Made by a program: the position numbers and the translations under genes. A DNA stretch of 47,066 nt from Chitinophagaceae bacterium (GTDB taxonomy: Bacteria > Bacteroidota > Bacteroidia > Chitinophagales > Chitinophagaceae), in assembly GCA_017856545.1 (NCBI GenBank), contig JAFMEV010000003.1:1-47066 (forward strand). The letters are read 5' to 3'. The notes under the pieces were generated by a model. That model was not told the origin of the DNA. It saw only the letters and a program-made list of their open reading frames with translations, and did no database searches. Positions 26,142-34,944 of this stretch are shown piece after piece (the first letter of the stretch is position 1; each line of letters opens with the position of its first letter).

Positions 26142-27551
26142 ATGAAACAGGCATCCAAGCTATTTCCCTTAATTCAAATCATCTGTATAGGATATCTATT
26201 GCAATTAGCAGTGGGATGTGCCAATATTGTTCCACCAGCTGGAGGCCCTAGAGACACATTGGCGCCCTATTTGATTGCAGCCAAACCAAAAGATTCTGCC
26301 ACCAACATCCAACCTAAAGAGATATTGATTGGATTCAATGAATATATCGTTGCTGCAGATATCCAAACCAACTTAATCATCTCACCTACCATTAAAAATA
26401 CGCCATTAGTTGATGTAAGATTGAATGCATTAAGAATTAGAATCAATGATAGCCTTTCTGCGAATACCACTTATAGTTTGCAATTTGGTAACGCCATTAA
26501 AGATGTGAATGAAGGTAATATTATTCAAAACTTTACCTATGTTTTTAGTACGGGGGATAAAATAGATACTGGAAGATTGGTTGGCTATGTTCGTCTTGCA
26601 GAAACTGGATTGATAGATAGTACATTAATTGTGGTTTTACAGCCTGCAGATAATGATACAGCAATTTTTAAGAATAAACCAAATTACTATTCAAGAGTAA
26701 ATGGTAAAGGACAATTTGAATTCAAGTTTTTACCATTCAAACCTTTTAAGTTATTTGCGATACCTAATGATTATGCTAAAAAATATGATGACAGTACTAA
26801 ATTATTTGCCTTTACAGATCAACCCATTGAAGTTGTAAATAAAATAGACACCCTTCAGCTTTATGCTTTTCAGGCATATAAAAAAATTGATAAGAAAAAA
26901 TCTACCACAAATACTAGTGCAAAAAAAGCAGGCCCAGTTAATTTAAAATATACCAAAAGCATAGACGGAACGGAACATACTATTTTAAAGCCCATTAGTT
27001 TAAACTTTGAAACAAAAATCAAATTAAACGATAGCTTCCCCATACTATTGACTGACACTTTAAATAAATTAATTGAAGACTATTCTATACAATTAGACTC
27101 CACTGCACAAACAATTACAATAAATCATAACTGGCATCACGATGAGAAATTTAAATTAATCATCCCACAAAAAAGTGTAACTGATAGTTTACAAAATACC
27201 CTTGCGAAATCAGATACTTTAAAATTTAGTATAAAGCCTGCAACTGCCTATGGTTCAGTACTCATTAGAACAAGTGGATATCAGCAATTCAAGCATCCTG
27301 TGTTATTGTTCACTCAAGACAATACCATTAAATACAGTTATCCTATTACACAATCCATTTTAAGAATACCATTAATTTTACCAGGTGAATTTGTAGTCAA
27401 AATTTTAGAAGACGATAACAATAATGGTATTTGGGATACAGGTGTATATGGAAAAATAAAAAAACAACCCGAAAAAATTATTTTAACAGGAACCAGTATT
27501 TCCATTAAAGCAGACTGGGAAAACGAATTCAATATTATTTTAAAAAAATAA
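26142..27551 (+). CDS. Ig-like domain lipoprotein
   Basis: A 469-residue lipoprotein. The ORF track begins at a TTG; ATG 26142 (MKQASKLFPLIQ) is preferred and gives a signal peptide with a lipobox cysteine in LAVGCANIVPPAGG. An N-terminal Ig-like domain of the SbsA/BIG_5 type follows (PKDSATNIQPKEILIGFNEYI ... TTYSLQFGNAIKDVNEGN ... FTYVFSTG). Later domains are beta-rich, with a C-terminal segment KILEDDNNNGIWDTGVYG common in Bacteroidota surface lipoproteins. The PPAGG after the cysteine is a frequent opening in this family. Envelope-located; function unknown. It has its own promoter element and precedes recR by 4 bp. Confidence 0.85.
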   Translation: MKQASKLFPLIQIICIGYLLQLAVGCANIVPPAGGPRDTLAPYLIAAKPKDSATNIQPKEILIGFNEYIVAADIQTNLIISPTIKNTPLVDVRLNALRIRINDSLSANTTYSLQFGNAIKDVNEGNIIQNFTYVFSTGDKIDTGRLVGYVRLAETGLIDSTLIVVLQPADNDTAIFKNKPNYYSRVNGKGQFEFKFLPFKPFKLFAIPNDYAKKYDDSTKLFAFTDQPIEVVNKIDTLQLYAFQAYKKIDKKKSTTNTSAKKAGPVNLKYTKSIDGTEHTILKPISLNFETKIKLNDSFPILLTDTLNKLIEDYSIQLDSTAQTITINHNWHHDEKFKLIIPQKSVTDSLQNTLAKSDTLKFSIKPATAYGSVLIRTSGYQQFKHPVLLFTQDNTIKYSYPITQSILRIPLILPGEFVVKILEDDNNNGIWDTGVYGKIKKQPEKIILTGTSISIKADWENEFNIILKK

Positions 27552-27555
27552 ATTC

Positions 27556-28170
27556 ATGCAATTACCTTCTACCCTTTTAGAAAATGCTGTTGCCGCTTTT
27601 GCCAAACTTCCTGGAATTGGTAAAAAAACTGCATTGAGATTGGTGTTGCATTTATTGAAACAAGATGAGGAAGTAACCACAGAGTTTGGAGAAGTCTTGC
27701 AAAAAATGAGAAAAGAAATAAAGTTTTGTCAAAGATGTTTTAATATCAGTGACGGAACCATCTGTTCTATTTGCGCTAATTCAGGAAGAAGTAAAGAAAT
27801 GATTTGCGTAGTAGAAAATATCAGAGATGTAATTGCTATTGAAAACACACAACAGTATAATGGAACCTATCATGTTTTAGGAGGTATTATTTCACCATTA
27901 GATGGTATTGGACCAGATCAATTAACCATTGAACCCTTGATTGAAAGAATCAAGAAAGACAAGGTCACTGAGCTGATTTTTGCTTTGAACCCAACCATTC
28001 AGGGAGATACGACCATTTATTATATCCAGAAAAAGTTGGCAGACAGTTCTTGTCGCATTACCACTATAGCGCGAGGCATTGCATTTGGGGGAGAATTAGA
28101 ATATGCAGATGAAATGACCCTTGGAAAGAGTATCTCCAATAGACAACCCATTCATCAGTACATAAAATAG
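27556..28170 (+). CDS. recR: Recombination protein RecR
   Basis: A 204-residue RecR that with RecO loads RecA on SSB-coated gaps. The helix-hairpin-helix AKLPGIGKKTALRLVLHLL is at the N-terminus, a C4 zinc finger follows (CQRCFNISDGTICSIC), then the Toprim domain opening MICVVENIRDVIAIENT, and the C-terminal Walker-like segment ARGIAFGGELEYADEMTLG. Length is typical. It lies 4 bp after the lipoprotein gene and is probably co-transcribed with it. A promoter for the next gene begins just after its stop. Confidence 0.97.
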   Translation: MQLPSTLLENAVAAFAKLPGIGKKTALRLVLHLLKQDEEVTTEFGEVLQKMRKEIKFCQRCFNISDGTICSICANSGRSKEMICVVENIRDVIAIENTQQYNGTYHVLGGIISPLDGIGPDQLTIEPLIERIKKDKVTELIFALNPTIQGDTTIYYIQKKLADSSCRITTIARGIAFGGELEYADEMTLGKSISNRQPIHQYIK

Positions 28171-28190
28171 GTGGTTTTCAATAAAAACAC

Positions 28191-28198
28191 TAATTTTG
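28191..28198 (+). promoter_or_regulatory. TAnnTTTG -7 promoter element for the yceI-like gene
   Basis: TAATTTTG, 38 nt upstream of the ATG at 28237. Its position supports that start rather than the GTG at 28171. Confidence 0.5.
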
Positions 28199-28236
28199 AT
28201 GTTCAAACATTGATTAATCGTCTTAAACATATTTAT

Positions 28237-28767
28237 ATGAAACAGTTATTAGTAGTTTTTGGTCTTTTATTGATGAGCGCAAATACTTATGCTCAAAAGA
28301 ATTTTAGTACTTCTACTGCTGTGGTAAGATTTATCGCAGTGGATGATACCGATATTGATGCTACCAATAAGAAAGCAGTAAGTCGTCTACAAACTAATGG
28401 GGATTTGAGTTTCATCATGTTGATGAAAGATTTCACTTTTGATATGGATAAAATGCAAGAGCATTTCAATGAAGAGTATGTAGAGAGTGATAAATTTCCA
28501 AGAGCATTTTTTAATGGCAAAATCACCAATTTTTCTTCCGTAAATTTTAAGAAAGATGGTGTCTACCCTATCACCGTTTCAGGTAATATGCAGGTTCATG
28601 GTGTCAACAAAACCATGCAAACCAATGGAGTGATAGAAATCAAGGGTGGCAAGCCTGTGGCAAACGCTAAATTCACTGTTACTTTGAAGGATTTTGGCAT
28701 TGGAGGTGTTTTGATCAAAATGGTGGCGGATAAGATCAATGTAGAGGTAACGGCTGCTTACCAATAG
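28237..28767 (+). CDS. YceI-family periplasmic protein
   Basis: A 176-residue exported lipocalin-like protein. The start is the ATG of MKQLLVVFGLLLMSANTYAQ, which gives a signal peptide; the GTG start in the track would add residues read from the promoter region. YceI-type features are the FPRAFFNGKITNFSSVNF strand pair, the GVYPITVSGNMQVHGVNKTM segment, and the closing VTLKDFGIGGV. Family members bind polyisoprenoid lipids. It lacks nearby partners that would narrow its role. The metH promoter starts just beyond the stop. Confidence 0.88.
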   Translation: MKQLLVVFGLLLMSANTYAQKNFSTSTAVVRFIAVDDTDIDATNKKAVSRLQTNGDLSFIMLMKDFTFDMDKMQEHFNEEYVESDKFPRAFFNGKITNFSSVNFKKDGVYPITVSGNMQVHGVNKTMQTNGVIEIKGGKPVANAKFTVTLKDFGIGGVLIKMVADKINVEVTAAYQ

Positions 28768-28769
28768 TA

Positions 28770-28801
28770 TTTGGCTACAAACTAGTTCTATACTAACTTT
28801 G
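28770..28801 (+). promoter_or_regulatory. Consensus Bacteroidota promoter for metH (TTTG-N20-TAACTTTG)
   Basis: TTTG at 28770-28773 and TAACTTTG at 28794-28801 are separated by exactly 20 bp. It is the only TAnnTTTG element in the window with a well-spaced -33 element. It lies about 135 bp upstream of the first metH gene, giving an unusually long leader. Confidence 0.75.
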
Positions 28802-28805
28802 CTCC

Positions 28806-28920
28806 GCAACTGCAGGTGGGATTTGTTTATTGTTCAACCTGCCATCCGTAAGGAGAAAAGAACTAATAAACGATACACCAATCGACTCCCCTTTATTAAA
28901 ATCTCTCCTTAGGCAGCTGC
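28806..28920 (+). promoter_or_regulatory. Structured 5' leader of metH, riboswitch candidate
   Basis: Between promoter and ATG the leader contains a possible H-type pseudoknot: GCAGGT (28812-28817) with ACCTGC (28837-28842), and GGAT (28819-28822) with ATCC (28844-28847). A long hairpin follows: TAAGGAGA/TCTCCTTA, TAATAAA/TTTATTA and CGAT/ATCG nested in that order. CTGCC (28839-28843) can also pair with GGCAG (28912-28916), which excludes the first stem. Alternative structures before a methionine synthase suggest metabolite control. I recognise no known riboswitch class. Confidence 0.5.
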
Positions 28921-28935
28921 ATAAAATATATAGGT

Positions 28936-29949
28936 ATGTCAATAAGAGAGGAACTTAAAAAAAGAATTTTAGTCATTGATGGCGCCATGGGTACCATGGT
29001 ACAGCGTCATAAATTAACTGAAGAAGATTATCGCGGAACACGTTTTGCCAAATGGCATACGGATGTAAAAGGAAATAATGATTTATTGTGTATTACACAA
29101 CCTGATATTATCACAGGTATCCATTTACAATATTTAGAAGCAGGTGCAGATATTATTGAAACCAATACTTTTAGTAGTACTTCCATTGCGATGGCAGATT
29201 ACGATATGCAAGAATTAGCTTATGAGTTAAATGTTGCTGCAGTAAAATGTGTAAGAGAAGCCATTAATCAATACAAAGCAAAACATCCCAATACTACTGA
29301 GAAATATATTGCAGGATCTATTGGACCATTGAATAAAACATTGAGTTTGTCTCCAGATGTAAACAATCCTGGATACAGAGCAGTAACATTTGATGAAGTG
29401 GTTGTTGCTTATACAGAACAGATCAAAGGATTAGATGAAGCAGGCGTAGATGTTTTACTCGTAGAAACTATTTTTGATACACTCAATGCGAAAGCAGCGA
29501 TTTTTGCGATCAAAGAATATTACAGAAAAATAGGTAAGGCAGAATTACCCATCATGATTAGCGGAACGATCACAGATGCTTCAGGAAGAACATTAAGTGG
29601 ACAAACATTAGAAGCATTCTATACCTCGGTAGAACATGCAAAGCCGCTGAGTGTTGGATTAAACTGCGCTTTAGGTGCACAAGAAATGAGATCTCATATT
29701 GAAGAGCTTTCTCAAATTGCTTCATGTTATACATCCGCTTATCCTAATGCTGGATTGCCGAATGCAATGGGACAATACGACGAAGCACCTCACCAAACAG
29801 GACATTTTATTGAAGAATGGGCAAAGAATAAATTTGTAAACATAGTGGGCGGATGTTGTGGTACAACACCTGATCATATCAAACAAATGGCAGACAATGT
29901 TAGAAATCTAACACCAAGAAGCCTTCCTATTCTTGATACAACAATATAA
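28936..29949 (+). CDS. metH: Methionine synthase, homocysteine-binding module (split MetH, part 1)
   Basis: A 337-residue zinc-dependent homocysteine methyltransferase domain equivalent to the N-terminal module of MetH. It opens REELKKRILVIDGAMGTMVQ; the zinc cysteines are in GLNCALGA and GGCCGTTPDHI. Other segments: DIIETNTFSSTS and YIAGSIGPLNKTLSLSPDV. It ends after the barrel, at the point where full-length MetH continues into the folate module, which is the next gene. Three in-frame stops occur in the 72-bp linker, so this is a true split, not one nonsense change. Both halves should form one enzyme that methylates homocysteine. Confidence 0.93.
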   Translation: MSIREELKKRILVIDGAMGTMVQRHKLTEEDYRGTRFAKWHTDVKGNNDLLCITQPDIITGIHLQYLEAGADIIETNTFSSTSIAMADYDMQELAYELNVAAVKCVREAINQYKAKHPNTTEKYIAGSIGPLNKTLSLSPDVNNPGYRAVTFDEVVVAYTEQIKGLDEAGVDVLLVETIFDTLNAKAAIFAIKEYYRKIGKAELPIMISGTITDASGRTLSGQTLEAFYTSVEHAKPLSVGLNCALGAQEMRSHIEELSQIASCYTSAYPNAGLPNAMGQYDEAPHQTGHFIEEWAKNKFVNIVGGCCGTTPDHIKQMADNVRNLTPRSLPILDTTI

Positions 29950-29953
29950 TATT

Positions 29954-30013
29954 ATGAGCGAAACGATACATATAAATGAGCTTTGTAAAAGCGAATTCAA
30001 TATGTCAATTTAA
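29954..30013 (+). other. 19-codon ORF in the metH linker
   Basis: ATG to TAA encodes [19 protein letters not shown] between the two metH genes. It fills most of the linker. It may be translated, or be chance. There is no recognisable family. Confidence 0.2.
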
Positions 30014-30021
30014 AAAACTTT

Positions 30022-32745
30022 ATGATTCATATTAAACCTTATTTAAGACTTGCTGGATTAGAACCTTTGGTGATTCGTCCAGAAACCAATTTTGTGAATG
30101 TGGGAGAAAGAACCAATGTAACTGGTTCAAAAAAATTCGCAAGATTGATTAAAGAAAATAAATACGAAGAAGCTTTATCTGTTGCTCGTCAACAAGTAGA
30201 AAGTGGTGCGCAGATTATTGATGTAAATATGGATGATGCCTTATTAGAAGGCGTGAAAGCCATGACTACTTATTTGAATTTATTACAAAGTGAACCAGAT
30301 ATTGCGCGTATTCCAGTAATGATTGATAGCTCTAAATTTGAGATCATTGAAGCAGGTTTAAAATGTGTACAAGGAAAGTGTATTGTGAATTCTATCTCCA
30401 TGAAAGAAGGAGAAGAAAAGTTTATAGAACAAGCACATATTTGCAAAGCCTATGGAGCAGCAGTGATTGTAATGGCTTTTGATGAAGTAGGACAAGCTGA
30501 TACGAAGGATCGTAAGGTGGAAATTTGTGAAAGAGCTTATAAGATATTGGTTGAAAAAGTAGGATTTGATCCTCAAGATATTATTTTTGATCCCAACATT
30601 TTTGCAGTAGCTACAGGTATAGAAGAGCACAATAACTATGCAGTAGATTTTATTGAAGCTACTAAAATCATCAAGCAAAAAATGCCTTTGGCAAAAGTAA
30701 GTGGTGGTGTATCGAATGTCTCTTTCTCTTTTAGAGGGAATGAAGCAGTAAGAGAAGCTATCCATGCAGTATTCTTATACCATGCGGTGAATGCTGGTAT
30801 GGATATGGGAATTGTGAATGCAGGTCAGTTAGCAGTATATGATGAAATTGATCCAGTATTAAGAAATCTTTGTGAAGATGTTATCTTAAATAAAAACAAC
30901 GATAATAACCAAGCAACAGAAGCCTTAATTCAATATGCAGATAATTTAAAAGCAAGTGGTGAAAATGGAGGACAATCTTCTGAAGAAGCTAATAAAATTA
31001 AATTAGCCTGGAGAAACGATACGGTAGAAAAGCGATTAGCGCATTCATTGATTAATGGTATTACAGACTTTATTGATGAAGATACAGAAGAAGCAAGATT
31101 ACAATATAGTGCTCCATTAGAAGTGATAGAAGGCCCATTGATGGCAGGAATGAACCAAGTAGGTGATTTATTTGGTGCTGGTAAAATGTTTTTACCACAA
31201 GTTGTGAAGAGTGCTCGTGTGATGAAAAAGAGTGTAGCTGTATTAACTCCCTATATCGAAGCAGAAAAAGAAAGAATCAAATTAGCCTCTGCATCACCAA
31301 ATGGTGCAACCAAAGGACCTGCTAAAATTTTATTGGCAACCGTAAAAGGAGATGTACATGATATTGGTAAAAATATTGTGGGTGTAGTATTAGGATGTAA
31401 TGGTTATGAAATTATAGATATTGGTGTAATGGTGCCTGCTGATAAAATTTTAGCAGAAGCAGAAAAGCATCAGGTAGATATTATTGGATTAAGTGGCTTG
31501 ATCACTCCATCATTAGACGAGATGGTACATATCGCCAAAGAGATGAAGAGAAGAGGGATGAATATTCCTTTAATGATTGGAGGGGCGACTACTTCAAGAA
31601 TGCATACTGCTGTAAAGATTGCTCCGGAATATGATAATGGTGTTATACATGTATTGGATGCCTCAAGAAGTGTAACGGTTGCAGGATCTTTATTAAATAA
31701 GGATCAAAAGAAAACATTCCTAGCAGAATTAGATACTACTTATAATCAACTGAAATCAGACTTTGACAATAAGAAAACAGTAAAACAAAGTCTTCCTTAC
31801 AAAGAGGCTTTACAAAATAAAGTAAGTATTGATTGGAGTAATTTCAAAGTAACTGCTCCTAGTTTTACAGGAAATAAAGCGATTGCGATTGAAGATTTAT
31901 CCGTATTAGTACCTTATATAGATTGGAAACCTTTCTTTATTGCTTGGGAACTACACGGAAACTTCCCAGCTATTTTAACAGATGAAAAAGTAGGTGAAGT
32001 TGCTAGTAAATTATACCAAGATGCTACTGCCCTTTTAAATACTATTATTCAAGAAAAGTGGTTGACTGCAAAAGGTGCTATTGGATTTTGGCCAGCAGCT
32101 GCAAAAGAAGATGATGTGATCTTAAATGATAATGGTAAAGAAGTCTCTTTACATTTCTTAAGACAACAATCTAAAAAAGCAGCAGGTCAACCTAATTTCT
32201 CTTTAGCTGACTTTATTTGTCCAGCATCAGAAAACAAAGAAGATTATTTGGGTGCATTTGCAGTAACCATTCATGGTATTGAAAAACATATCAAAGCTTT
32301 TGAAGCCAATCACGATGATTACAATAAAATTATCTTACAAGCATTAGCTGATAGATTAGCAGAAGCATTTGCAGAATACTTACATGCGCAAACCAGAACA
32401 GAATACTGGGGCTATGCAAAAGAAGAGCAATTGGACAATGATGCATTAATTAAAGAAGAGTATGTAGGTATTAGACCTGCTCCAGGTTATCCAGCTTGTC
32501 CAGATCATACAGAAAAGTATACCTTATTTGATTTATTGAATGGTCAAGAACATACTGGCATTAGCTTGACAGAAAGTTTAGCGATGTACCCAGCATCAAG
32601 TGTTTGTGGTTGGTACTTTGCACATCCTCAAAGTCAGTATTTTGGATTAGGTAAAATTCAACAAGACCAAGTAGAAGATTATTCAAAAAGAAAAGATAAA
32701 TCTTTAGAATATATCACTAGATGGTTGCAACCTGTGATTGAATAA
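30022..32745 (+). CDS. metH: Methionine synthase, folate, cobalamin and activation modules (split MetH, part 2)
   Basis: A 907-residue protein that supplies the rest of MetH. Order: the methyltetrahydrofolate-binding domain opening [29 protein letters not shown]; the cobalamin cap and Rossmann domain with the DxHxxG motif in [13 protein letters not shown] near residue 450, [11 protein letters not shown] and GGATTS; and the AdoMet-dependent reactivation domain with [12 protein letters not shown] near residue 820. Start ATG 30022 is in the same frame as part 1 but after three stop codons. It converges with the LOG-family gene with 1 bp between stops. Confidence 0.95.
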   Translation: MIHIKPYLRLAGLEPLVIRPETNFVNVGERTNVTGSKKFARLIKENKYEEALSVARQQVESGAQIIDVNMDDALLEGVKAMTTYLNLLQSEPDIARIPVMIDSSKFEIIEAGLKCVQGKCIVNSISMKEGEEKFIEQAHICKAYGAAVIVMAFDEVGQADTKDRKVEICERAYKILVEKVGFDPQDIIFDPNIFAVATGIEEHNNYAVDFIEATKIIKQKMPLAKVSGGVSNVSFSFRGNEAVREAIHAVFLYHAVNAGMDMGIVNAGQLAVYDEIDPVLRNLCEDVILNKNNDNNQATEALIQYADNLKASGENGGQSSEEANKIKLAWRNDTVEKRLAHSLINGITDFIDEDTEEARLQYSAPLEVIEGPLMAGMNQVGDLFGAGKMFLPQVVKSARVMKKSVAVLTPYIEAEKERIKLASASPNGATKGPAKILLATVKGDVHDIGKNIVGVVLGCNGYEIIDIGVMVPADKILAEAEKHQVDIIGLSGLITPSLDEMVHIAKEMKRRGMNIPLMIGGATTSRMHTAVKIAPEYDNGVIHVLDASRSVTVAGSLLNKDQKKTFLAELDTTYNQLKSDFDNKKTVKQSLPYKEALQNKVSIDWSNFKVTAPSFTGNKAIAIEDLSVLVPYIDWKPFFIAWELHGNFPAILTDEKVGEVASKLYQDATALLNTIIQEKWLTAKGAIGFWPAAAKEDDVILNDNGKEVSLHFLRQQSKKAAGQPNFSLADFICPASENKEDYLGAFAVTIHGIEKHIKAFEANHDDYNKIILQALADRLAEAFAEYLHAQTRTEYWGYAKEEQLDNDALIKEEYVGIRPAPGYPACPDHTEKYTLFDLLNGQEHTGISLTESLAMYPASSVCGWYFAHPQSQYFGLGKIQQDQVEDYSKRKDKSLEYITRWLQPVIE

Positions 32746-32746
32746 T

Positions 32747-33484
32747 TTATACTTTTTCGAATAACCACCACAAGCGTTTACGAGGGGTTACTTTGTAATT
32801 GGTTCTAACATAAGAACTAATATGATTAATGGCCTCTTCCACACTATCTGTAAATAATACAAATTTCTTGTCTTCAGGAGAGATGGTTCCTGCTTGAATC
32901 ATGTGATCCATCCAGTGTTGGAAAGGTTGATAATAGGAACGACCCATCACCACAATGGGAAAATCATTAATCACTTTTGTTTGCGCCAAGGTTAAGGTTT
33001 CGAAAAATTCATCTTGGGTGCCAAATCCACCAGGCATAATGATAAAAGCGTAAGAATATTTTACCAATAAAACTTTTCTGATAAAAAAGAAATTAAACGT
33101 AATACTGGTTTGAACATAAGGGTTAGGCGTTTGTTCAAAAGGCAACTTAATATTACAACCAACCGATTTCCCACCTGCTTCAAAAGCACCTCTGTTAGCA
33201 GCTTCCATGATTCCAGGACCTCCGCCGGTCATCGTAACCATGCCCAATTCTGCAATTCGTTTACCAATCTCTCTTGCCTGCTTATAATAGATATGATCCT
33301 CATTAAATCTAGCAGATCCAAATACCGTCACACAAGGTCCAACGAAATGTAGGGCTCTAAATCCTTTTATAAATTCAAAGAAGATTTGTAATGCAAATTT
33401 AAATTCATTTATCCTGGGCTTAGGGCCTTCCAATTGAAAACCTGAATAGGCTGGTATAATTTTCTTCTTCTTCGGTTGATTCAT
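32747..33484 (-). CDS. LOG-family (TIGR00730-type) nucleotide phosphoribohydrolase-like protein
   Basis: A 245-residue Rossmann-fold protein. The family motif PGGFGTQDEFFE is at about residue 151-162 with a preceding GGGPGIMEAANRGA nucleotide-binding loop. Family enzymes cleave nucleoside 5'-monophosphates to base and ribose 5-phosphate, and plant members activate cytokinins. In bacteria the physiological substrate is often unknown. It is a single gene between metH and an unknown exported protein. Length is typical, with a basic N-terminal extension (NQPKKKKII). Confidence 0.92.
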   Translation of the reverse strand: MNQPKKKKIIPAYSGFQLEGPKPRINEFKFALQIFFEFIKGFRALHFVGPCVTVFGSARFNEDHIYYKQAREIGKRIAELGMVTMTGGGPGIMEAANRGAFEAGGKSVGCNIKLPFEQTPNPYVQTSITFNFFFIRKVLLVKYSYAFIIMPGGFGTQDEFFETLTLAQTKVINDFPIVVMGRSYYQPFQHWMDHMIQAGTISPEDKKFVLFTDSVEEAINHISSYVRTNYKVTPRKRLWWLFEKV

Positions 33485-33528
33485 ATATTGAAGTTAAATA
33501 AATAATCTATAGAGAAGCTTAAAATAGT

Positions 33529-33536
33529 TAATTTTG
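33529..33536 (+). promoter_or_regulatory. TAnnTTTG -7 promoter element
   Basis: TAATTTTG, 22 nt upstream of the ATG at 33559. No -33 TTTG at the expected spacing. Confidence 0.5.
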
Positions 33537-33558
33537 ATATAGAAATTGAAGCCCATTT

Positions 33559-34944
33559 ATGAAACTACGCATACCCGGTATATTTCTTTTTTTAAGTATT
33601 CTGATCAGCGAATTTACATTTGCGCAAACACCCGTTGTACTTGAACAAATACAAAGCTATTCCTATATTTTACCCAATGCAGATTATTGGAAATTAGATA
33701 AAAAAGCTGCCTTACAAATAAGAGATGCATTAGAACAAAATTTATTCAAATCCATGTCTTTAAAATTGAATAAAGATTTTCCCACAAATACGGTAGCACT
33801 AACAAAGTTTAATCAACTAGGTAAAATTCAAATCAATTGGGAACAAACAGCCTCTATTCCATTGCACGCATATGTTGAGTTATATGAACTAGATCCAAGC
33901 ATTGCATTTAAAAACAACCTCATTGATATAGCTGATAGCAAAAAAGACAGTATTAATTCAGTTTGGTTCATTACATGTTCAATTATCAATCAAGAAAGAC
34001 AAGTAGTCTTCAAAAAAACATTGTTGATGAGTATTCAACCTCAAACGACTATTGGCATTGGATACCCAACCATATATACTTTGAGCAGTCCATCTAATTT
34101 GATAAAAGCAATAGCAAAAGGAATTGAACAAATCAACCCAAGTTTTGATGATTTAAGTTATACGGAAGCAAAAGCACCTAGCTTATATACGGTTGACAAT
34201 ATATGGATGCCCTATGTGCATCAAACACCTAGAACCTTGATAGATACTACCAGAGGTTTTATCGCGTTTTCTAGAAATAATTTACGTCAAATTTTAAGAG
34301 TACCCACTGCAGCTATGCAGAAAATCAATACCAATGCTACGGAATTAAATAATCCTTATGGTACCTTATTGACAAATTTAAGAGCAAGCAAATGGAATAA
34401 GAGTAAAGAGCTATATCAAATTGAGCAACCATTAAGAGATGTAAAAAATAATATCGATTATAGTATCTCCTCTTTTTTAGTATTTAATCCATACGCTGGT
34501 AATGAAATGAATCCAGCAAATCCAATTAGCTTTTTAAATGATAGTTTGAATAAAATATTTATAGGTCAGGAACTCATTGGCAATTTTAGCGTTGCAGAAA
34601 ATGTGCTACAATTGGATGCATGGATAGATCCAAATGAATTATACAATGGCTATGACTCTACAGAAAAAATTATACTAAATACTTCTTATAAAAAACAAAA
34701 TATTGTTGCCAATAAACAAATTAAAGGCATCTATAAAAATAGTCCATTTTTAATTTTGATCAATTACGATGCTAATATCAAAACTATTTTTGTAGACCAG
34801 CAATTGGCACTAGTAGTATATGGAGATAAAATGCCATCCCATATGGTGATCGCACAAAATAATTTATCTGACTCGTTTTTAAATTTTATGTTATTACTAT
34901 CCTACTCTGAACTTTTCCAAATGCCCAAATCAACAGAAGAATAA
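33559..34944 (+). CDS. Hypothetical exported protein, 461 aa
   Basis: A 461-residue protein with a signal peptide (RIPGIFLFLSILISEFTFAQ) and no other motif I recognise. The mature chain alternates helical and beta segments (SYSYILPNADYWKLDKKAALQ near the start, TIGIGYPTIYTLSSPSN in the middle) and has no lipobox, transmembrane helix or obvious catalytic triad. It is presumably periplasmic or outer-membrane associated. Its stop codon overlaps the xth start (TAATG), so it is co-transcribed with a DNA-repair gene, perhaps only by chance of packing. Confidence 0.75.
   Translation: MKLRIPGIFLFLSILISEFTFAQTPVVLEQIQSYSYILPNADYWKLDKKAALQIRDALEQNLFKSMSLKLNKDFPTNTVALTKFNQLGKIQINWEQTASIPLHAYVELYELDPSIAFKNNLIDIADSKKDSINSVWFITCSIINQERQVVFKKTLLMSIQPQTTIGIGYPTIYTLSSPSNLIKAIAKGIEQINPSFDDLSYTEAKAPSLYTVDNIWMPYVHQTPRTLIDTTRGFIAFSRNNLRQILRVPTAAMQKINTNATELNNPYGTLLTNLRASKWNKSKELYQIEQPLRDVKNNIDYSISSFLVFNPYAGNEMNPANPISFLNDSLNKIFIGQELIGNFSVAENVLQLDAWIDPNELYNGYDSTEKIILNTSYKKQNIVANKQIKGIYKNSPFLILINYDANIKTIFVDQQLALVVYGDKMPSHMVIAQNNLSDSFLNFMLLLSYSELFQMPKSTEE

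Noticed and set aside
28802-28850. Cobalamin riboswitch-like words (CCGCAACTG and ACCTGCC) upstream of metH
   Set aside because: The rest of the cobalamin core is missing: spacing between the two words is about 25 nt and the AGYC-type B12 box start is absent.
30358-30765. 135-aa minus-strand ORF inside metH
   Set aside because: It is antisense to a strongly conserved domain, has no promoter or family, and has low-complexity Phe/Ser/Tyr-rich composition.
28936-32745. metH as one gene broken by a frameshift or nonsense mutation
   Set aside because: Both parts share a frame but the linker has three stops, both parts are intact at domain boundaries, and split MetH is known in the phylum.
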